Source of the DNA: Guadua angustifolia
Lineage: Eukaryota; Streptophyta; Magnoliopsida; Poales; Poaceae
Direction: 5' to 3'
NCBI GenBank assembly: GCA_036346375.1
Contig: CM070508.1
Location: 21,706,852 to 21,770,851, forward strand
Length of the DNA stretch: 64,000 nucleotides
The position numbers were made by a program, and so were the translations under genes. The notes beneath the pieces are model-generated. The model had not been told where the DNA came from and searched no databases. It saw nothing but the letters and a program-made list of their open reading frames with translations. This document shows, one piece after another, positions 57,723 through 64,000 of the stretch. The first letter of the stretch is position 1; every line of letters starts with the position of its first letter.

Positions 57723-59660
57723 CTAGAGAGCTCTCTCGCCGTCGGGCATCGCTGGCAGAAGCCCTCGTCGGCGATCTGCTTGAAACAACTCGATAGGGCC
57801 CTCCCACCGGGGGATAACTTGTTGGTGCCGGACGAGCCTCGAATCACGCCTCGTGGCTAAGTCCCCAACAAGGAGCTTCCTAGGTCGTATCAACGAGACG
57901 CATGTTCCGCGAAGAGTTTGCAGATAGTGCGTTGATCGTGAAAGGCATGCACGCATCTTTACTTCTTCTCGCGAGGGTGAGGTCGAGACCGTCAAGGCCG
58001 AAGTCGAGTTGGTCGACTGCCGACTCGGCAGAGCCTGGGCCAGGACTCGGAGGCGGCCGATCTTGCAGATCAACACGAAGCCGGAAGGGTGGACCCCGTG
58101 GCTCGCTTTGTTGTGGTACGAATAGACCATAGAACGGTGGGAAGTTCGCCCACCTGTGCCTTGCCGTGTCGGCCGAGCTCATCTGGCGACTCATTTCTTG
58201 ACGCTCGACGACGGTTCGCTGGCGCTGCCGCCTCCGCTGTTCGGGGTGAGCCACCGGGTTAAGCAATTTTAATGCCGAGTTCTCGCAAAAACTCCTGGAA
58301 CAACACCGGTAAACCGAGTACCGTTGTCGGTGATAATCTTGCATGGAACCCCGTGACCGTGACCACGAACAAGCGAAGAAATGAACTGCCGCCGGCGCTA
58401 TGGTCGAGACCGGTTCACCTCTATCCACTTGGTGAAGGTGTCGACAACGACGAACGTAAACTTCTTCCCCGCCGCTTGAGGAAAAGGACCGAGGATGTCC
58501 AAATTTCGTGTCGAGAAGGGCCACGCGAAAGGGATGGTCTGGAGCGTGAGGTGGGTTGATGCGACTTCGGGTGGAATTGGCAGTTCGGAAAAGTGACGAT
58601 ATCACGAAAGCATCCTCGGCCGAGGGCCAATAGTACCCTATGCGGAAGGCCTTCCCACCATTGTCCCAGACTGAAGAGTGCGCCCACGAGGCCCGAGTGA
58701 ATGTCATGCAAGAGGTACTTACCTCCTCCGTGGAGATGCACCGAGTCGATGCCTAAACATTGGCGCTTGTAAAGCTCTCCTCGACAAGCGCAGCATGCAC
58801 TCGCCCTGGCGCTGATCCGGCCTCTCGGTAGGGTCGGGTGGCGTGTCGCCCGAGCAAGGAAATTGTGGATGGCCTCTACCAGAGGGGTACCTTCGACCAT
58901 GGCGAAGCGACCTCTTGGTCGGAGATTGACAGGCCGCTAGCGCCTGTGATGACGCCGGTGGGACTTCGCCATCGGAGGAGCCGAGCTTGGAGAGGAGTCC
59001 ATGGCCGAGTTGTCCTTCCCTGGGATGTGTTTGAGCTCCAAGTTCGGAACCACTTCTCCATCTTGCTTGCGCCTCGGGCGAGGTACTTTGCCATCGAAGT
59101 CTCCCGAGCATGGTAGTCCTTGTTGAACCGATTGATGATGAGCCGAGTCGCCCTTCACGACCAAAGGGCAGACGCCCAAAGGCCTTGCAAGCTCGCAAGC
59201 CGCCAAGAGAGCCAGATTTCGCCACATTGTTGGTCGCTGAGAAGCCAAAACGAATTACGTACCTCAGCTTGTCGCCGCGCGGGGTGAGGATAAGGATCCC
59301 AGCCCTCGAGCGCTTGAAGGATCTCGAGCCGTCAAGAACATGACCAGTGGCTTTTTCGCCTCGACCAAGCTCGGGAGCTGGTGCGACGTCGCTCGACCAC
59401 GGTCGTCGGCGAAAGCACTTGCGACTTTATGGTCGTGGCGTGCCCACGACCGACGCCGAACGCCGCCCGATTCCATGGCCCACTTGGCGATTCGGCGCCG
59501 CCTCCGGGTTCTCAGATGTCCCCGAGCGGGAAGTTGCTCGACGCACCACGGAGTGTGCCTCGAAATAGTCTGCCGAGCTTGCGCGAAGCCATGAGGAGAG
59601 CATATAACACTTCGTACATCAAGGGTAGTGCTCCTTCGCCGCAAGACCTCGGCATAATAA
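57723..59660 (-). pseudogene. T2 RNase H and integrase region, decayed
   Basis: Minus-strand readings in several frames include HDIHSGLVGA, KAFRIGYYWPSA (zinc-binding region of integrase) and LELKHIPGKDNSAMD (end of RNase H). No continuous frame exceeds 275 codons, and the catalytic integrase motifs are frameshifted. The region has many one-base indels. Confidence 0.65.
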
Positions 59661-59702
59661 ATGGGTGTCAGCTGAGGCCCTGCTCCGCCACTAGTACTGG
59701 CG

Positions 59703-60450
59703 CTAACAAAGATGGGGGTGGTGCGAGATATAGCAAGAATCTCTCACCAAAGTTGTGGCGTTATGTAAGGAGGGTGGGGACGACAGTGCACGCCTTCGTG
59801 TCGCCGAAGGATCGCTGGCCTCGAGTCCACTCGGCCCCCCGTGCTTGCTCAAGGTTTGGAAGAATGGGAGCCCGCGCCGCCGAGCCTCGAGATGAACCTC
59901 ATCGAGGGCGCCATGCGCCGATGAGGCTTTGCACCGCTGATCGAGGCCGGGTGCCATATTTTCGATCGCCTCGATCTTCTCCGGTTTGGACCAACCCCGA
60001 GCCCCGATCATGTAGCCGAGCACCTTATCGGACGCCGCGACCGAACACGCACTTCTCGGGTTGAGCTTGATCTTGTGCCTATTCAGTTGGCGAAGGTCTC
60101 TCGAGGTCGCTGAACGTGGTCGCCTCGGCGGGCTTTTGACGATGATGTCGCCCACGAGACCTCAAGGTTCCGCCCGATCTGGGGCTCGAAAGTCTTGGTC
60201 ATCGACGCTGAAAAGTGGCCCCGCATTGCGCAGAACCAAATGATATGGTCAGATAGCAATAGGTGCCAAACGGCGTGATGAAGGAGGTCTTGTTCTCGCC
60301 GTCGACCGCCAACTTGATCTCGTGGTATCCGAGTAAGCATCCAAGAAGCTCAAGATCTTGGCATTCGCGGTGGAGTCCACGATCGGTCGATGCACTAAGC
60401 GGAAATTGTCTTCTGCAAGCCGAGTTCAACTCCGTATGGTCGACGCACAT
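59703..60450 (-). pseudogene. T2 reverse transcriptase, decayed
   Basis: Starts with MCVDHTELNSAC, continues with NKTSFITPFGTYCYLTI and, after a frame change, GDIIVKSP. The catalytic YVDD motif reads VGDII, so the first of the two catalytic Asp residues is Gly. Combined with frameshifts this copy cannot make an active RT. Confidence 0.75.
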
Positions 60451-60721
60451 TCTCCACTTTCCTCCTTCTTACAAGACGATGACCCGGGTTGGCGGCCACT
60501 CGGAGTAGTTAATCTCACAAATGAAGCCTACTTCAAGAGCTTGTCGAGGTTCTCCTTGATGATCGCGACTTTCTCCGGAGAAGCGACGCAGACCTTTGGC
60601 GCATGTGTCGGAGCCGGATCCCACCGGTTTGTGCTCAATCACCTCCCTCGACGCCGCATATCCGCTGGCTCCTGCCGAATATACCCTTGTTGGCGCGAAG
60701 GAAGGTGACGAGCTCGAGTTC

Positions 60722-61534
60722 CTATTTGGGACTCGGCTCATCGGAGACGTGGACACACTGGTGGTCGCTCTCGCCGAGCAAGACGGCCTTTGTTGCCCCG
60801 CTTAGGTATGACGCCGCCTTCCGCGGGCGTTCTTCGTGCGTCTCCTCGATCAGGCTGGGCAAAGATGCTGCAAGGGCCAAGGCCTTGGTCTCACAGCCAT
60901 GTGCCACTTGTAGGTCGCCCCGCACGATGATGACACCGTTGGGGCCAGGTAACTTCATGCATCGATGGCCATAATGGTTGGCAGCCATGAATTTGACCAA
61001 GGCAGGTCGCCCGAGGATGGCGTTGTACGGGCGGTCACCCTCGACCACCTCGAAGGTGATCAACTCGGTGCGAAAGTTGTCAGAGCCACCGAAGGTGACT
61101 GGCAAGACAACCTGCCCCAAGGGGGTGGTTGAACTCCCGGGGACTATCCCGAAGAATGGTATGGTGATGCTCTTGACCTTCGACCGGGGAATTTGCATCC
61201 GGTCGAGCGCTCCTGCCTGCAGTAAGTTAAGAGAGCTGCCGCCATTGACCATGACGCGACCGACCGTGGTGTTGCTGATGGTCGGGGTCATGACCAAGGC
61301 GGTCTTTAGGTCTCGAGCCATACCTGGGAGAGCATCCTCCGGGAGAAGGTGATGGTGGCCCGCCCACTTGCGTGGTCGTTTCGTGGGCTTCCCAGTGGCG
61401 ACCTGGTAGATGGTACGGCGGCGGCCTTGACCTCGCCGATGGGGTAGGCCGACGAGCCACCGAAGATGACGCCGATCCGCGCCGCCTTTGCCGGAACTCC
61501 TGTGTCGAGGTCGTCGTGCTCGCGCCGCATTCAC
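60722..61534 (-). pseudogene. T2 protease region with altered catalytic residue
   Basis: A 270-codon open frame. VMVNGGSSLNLL has Asn (AAT) where element T1 and the lineage have catalytic Asp. It is followed by IPRSKVKSITIPFFGI, TPLGQVVLPVTFGG and YNAILGRPALVKF, which are the usual protease-to-RT linker motifs. The Asp-to-Asn change should abolish cleavage of the polyprotein. Confidence 0.8.
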
Positions 61535-61790
61535 CCGGTCGGTGGGTCATCCTTCGGGAGCATGGGCATCTCACCCCGCCCATCGTAGAAGGCGTCTAGC
61601 TTATTCTGCCAAGCCCTGCAGGCCCGCAGATCGTGGCCGGCCGCCCTGTGGAAAAGATGAACTTTGTTTCGTCAAACCCCGCGCGCCCCTCGACCCCCGG
61701 CTGCCGAGCATCGGTCCGTCGGGACCGCACGATTAGCCCTCCGCTGAAATTTGGTTCTTCGCTGGCGGTCGGGGTCGACCTTGGCGAGGC

Positions 61791-62687
61791 TTAGAGTCCT
61801 CCCAAGCTTGGCCACGGACCTCGAGGACCTCGCGCTGGCCATCCGCCGAGACGATCACGCGCGGTAGCCCTCCGCCACCTCTGCGATCGCGCTTTAAGCT
61901 TCTTGGTGGTGGTGCCTTGGTGGCGCCCACAGAGTTGGACGGCCGGCTCTGTTTGGTTCAGACCAAGCTTACCTTGGTCGTAGTCGCGTTCCAGTGAGAC
62001 GGCATCGTCTGCAGGCCGCTCCGCCATGCGGAAAAAGTTTGTTGACGCCGAGCCTCGAGGTGATCTCAGTCTTGGTGAGACGCGATCACGGACCCCGAAC
62101 TTGAAGGCCTTGATAACGGCCTCGTCGAAATGCTCGGGATCGGGTTCCCAGTGCGGATGAATCGCCGCACGAAGTCGCCTTGATGGTTCGTTCTTCCCCG
62201 GATGACACGATCCAGTCCTTCTCCCCGCCGACGCTCGTAGCAACTCGAAGTTGGAGCGTAGGGCGCCTCGAATCTGGCGCCACGACCACGAGCACAGCCG
62301 ATTAAAAGCCAGTCCTATGGCCCGCCCAGACGGTCGGGAGGTAGTTCGCCATCACGAAGCTCGTCCTCCGGCCGCCAGATAGCGGTCGAATAGATGGACA
62401 GAACTCGTCAGATTCTTGGTCCCGTCGGCGCTCGTCGTCGCGGGCTTGAACCGCAAGCTGGCCACCACTGCGCGAAGGCCGCCGAGTACGCCATGCAACC
62501 AGAGGTCGACAAAGACGCCGGTCATGGTCATCGCCGACGAGATCCTTCTTTGTTCGGACTCGAGTCGAGGTCGCCCGGCGCCCGACCTCTGGCGGAACGA
62601 CCATGGTGCCGAGCACGGAATCACTGGTTGGTAACACAGCGATCCTGGACCTGCTGGCGCTGGGCGGAATGTCCCGGAGAGGTCCAT
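61791..62687 (-). pseudogene. T2 gag, frameshifted
   Basis: Motifs on the minus strand include MANYLPTVWAG, HFDEAVIKAFKFGVRD and FFRMAERPADDAVSLERDYD, corresponding to T1 gag elements. At least three frame changes occur. The gag leader ORF (62861-63328) adjoins the PBS and is Pro/Arg-rich. Confidence 0.7.
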
Positions 62688-63311
62688 GAGACCTTCTTGC
62701 CGGCCGACTTCGAGCGGCTTTGGCTCAAGCTCGTCTGGTTGGCGCGGTGCCCGTGGGACGCCGGTGCGTCCGCGTCAGGGCCTCATCCCGAGCCTGTTGC
62801 TCGGGGGCTAGCTCCTGTGCAGGAGGTGTCCGACGCGGCTGATGGCGCGACGTGTTATCATTACTTCTCTAGGAGCGGGTCCCCGAGTGTTGACTTCGAT
62901 CTTTGAAGGTGCCACCTCGGCCGCAGCCGATCGAGTTCTTCGGCGGGGCTCGGCCAAAGAACTCGACCTCGCCCTATCGGGGTTGGCCATGACCCGGGCG
63001 ATAAGCGAGGCGCTCCGGGGGGAGCTGGGTGGCTCGAAGATGTCTTGGCCTTCTCTCGGCCTCTCAGCCGGAGAGTTATTATGGCTTGGTTGATGGCAAC
63101 CGCACCATCCGGCGGCGTCTTCGGTCTGCGGATCACGGTCATCCGCATCTCCTCATCATACGACCGCCCACCACGTAACATGCCGCCGAGCGCGGCGGCG
63201 AGGGCGTGAACAGGACACGGAGTCGAGTCCGTCTCAAGAAAATCCGTCGATGAAGGGCGCCATGCTCTTGGAGTCTTGGTGTCATTCTGCGAAAAGACAA
63301 AACAATCGGGC

Positions 63312-63328
63312 CCCACGGTGGGCGCCAT
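63312..63328 (-). promoter_or_regulatory. Primer-binding-site-like sequence of element T2
   Basis: TGGCGCCCACCGTGGGG on the minus strand, one base inside the 5' LTR end at 63330. It differs from the T1 site (TTGGCGCGCCAGGTA), so the two elements belong to different families. Confidence 0.65.
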
Positions 63329-63329
63329 T

Positions 63330-64000
63330 TGCCGGCGATCGGGATCGTCAACCGCAAGAAAAGAGGTAGGGTCGAGAGTTTATGGGACCCGATTGCGTTT
63401 TACTCGAACGAAGGAAGAAAATCGATCGCGGTGATGGTGAGCAAGGCGCACAACGAGCACGAGACAAAAGTTTATACCGGTTGAGCCCTGTGAAAGTAAT
63501 AGCTTTACTCGATCGCCTCGGCGGTGATTCTTGTTATCTGAGCGTCTGAGCGGTGTTTACAACTCAAGACAAGAATGGGGGTTCCTAGCTCAATTTGCCG
63601 TGTGTCTTTGTGTTGTCTTCGTGTCCTTGGAGCTCATCGTCCTTGGTCTTTATACTTCCTTTGCACGCAATGACCGGAGCAATCCTCGGAAAGGGGGGCT
63701 TCGTGCACCTTGAAATTTGGCAAAGAATCGCTTCGAACTTCTCTGCAAGACTCTGAGTCATCCCCACGACCGCTCTCCGCAACCGTCACCAAATGATCGA
63801 TCCAAAATCCTAAAGGCGGACCGGGGCTTCAAAGCGAGACCCGCCGAGCTCGAGGTCGAGAGGTGCCGAGCTCGGCGCAAGGCCGAGGTCGAGCGCCCAA
63901 AGGCGTCTGTGTCGCGATCGGGGCCTTCCGAGCATGGGGATCCGTTGACCACACTCCGGCCGGTCAAGGGGTACCCAGCCCTCGTCAGTCCCATTATGCA
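63330..64000 (-). repeat. 5' LTR of element T2 (runs out of window)
   Basis: Direct repeat of 52986-53632, starting TGCCGGCGATCGGGATC as read on the plus strand. Differences from the partner are many and mostly one-base indels. Confidence 0.75.

Larger units (their letters stand above)
52986..64000 (-). mobile_element. Tat-lineage gypsy retrotransposon on the minus strand (element T2)
   Basis: 52986-53632 and 63330-64000 are direct repeats (GATCGGGATC..AACCGCAAGAAAAGAGG onward) that represent the 3' and 5' LTR read in reverse. A PBS-like TGGCGCCCACCGTGGGG sits on the minus strand at 63312-63328, directly inside the right LTR. Between them lie, right to left, leader, gag, protease, RT, RNase H and integrase, then a plus-strand ORF block of antisense type. 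The 5' LTR runs out of the window, so target duplication cannot be checked. The coding is heavily frameshifted. Confidence 0.82.

Noticed and set aside
1..64000. tRNA, rRNA or organelle-derived segments
   Set aside because: I looked for recognisable conserved stretches and saw none; a tRNAscan or organelle BLAST would be needed to exclude short fragments.

Overview
This is nuclear DNA from a plant, almost certainly a grass. The evidence is a spliced gene of the plant dienelactone hydrolase / endo-1,3;1,4-beta-glucanase-like family, Tourist-like and hAT-like MITEs with exact target duplications, CACTA and Mutator-like (FAR1-type) transposons, and copia and gypsy (Tat-lineage, SIRE-like) retrotransposons. 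No prokaryotic gene organisation, rRNA, tRNA or CRISPR was seen. I cannot fix the species.

The single-copy content is a broken tandem array of dienelactone hydrolase (DLH) genes, all on the minus strand. Copy 1 (58-3221) has its first six exons in view and runs off the left edge. Copy 2 (26186-32426) is complete: seven exons, 240 codons, all splice sites canonical, catalytic Cys128/Asp174/His207 present. Its 4-kb second intron is packed with four transposon insertions. A third locus (11959-12233) keeps only decayed exons 1 and 2. A fourth (49297-50360) keeps exons 4-6 and part of 7 and is cut by a copia fragment.

Layout: 1-3.4 kb DLH copy 1; 3.4-6.08 kb AT-rich satellite-like block and a TIR element; 6.08-6.25 kb CACTA end; 6.25-10.9 kb 3' part of a SIRE-like copia element with a 3.36-kb LTR; 10.9-14.3 kb duplicated DLH promoter region with Ds-like and Tourist-like insertions; 14.34-20.47 kb Mutator-like element with ~0.77-kb inverted repeats and a broken FAR1-type transposase; 20.5-23.0 kb CACTA fragment containing a gypsy 3' end; 23.0-25.2 kb second copy of the 4-6 kb block; 25.4-32.4 kb DLH copy 2; 33.5-44.8 kb Tat-lineage gypsy element with a perfect 5-bp target duplication, an antisense extra ORF, an eight-copy ~107-bp minisatellite and a nested fragment of a second element; 44.8-48.3 kb the partner of 13.6-23.0 kb; 49.3-50.5 kb DLH copy 4; 50.5-52.98 kb copia pol fragment; 52.99 kb to the end a minus-strand Tat-lineage element with both LTRs partly visible, a plus-strand antisense ORF block and decayed gag-pol.

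Two large paralogous segments (10.9-23.0 kb, and 29.2-33.5 plus 44.8-48.1 kb) let many insertions be read against an empty site. The most unusual structure is inside the SIRE-like LTR: twelve short hairpins share a TGTGT/TTTGT loop, while stem arms differ from copy to copy with compensating changes.
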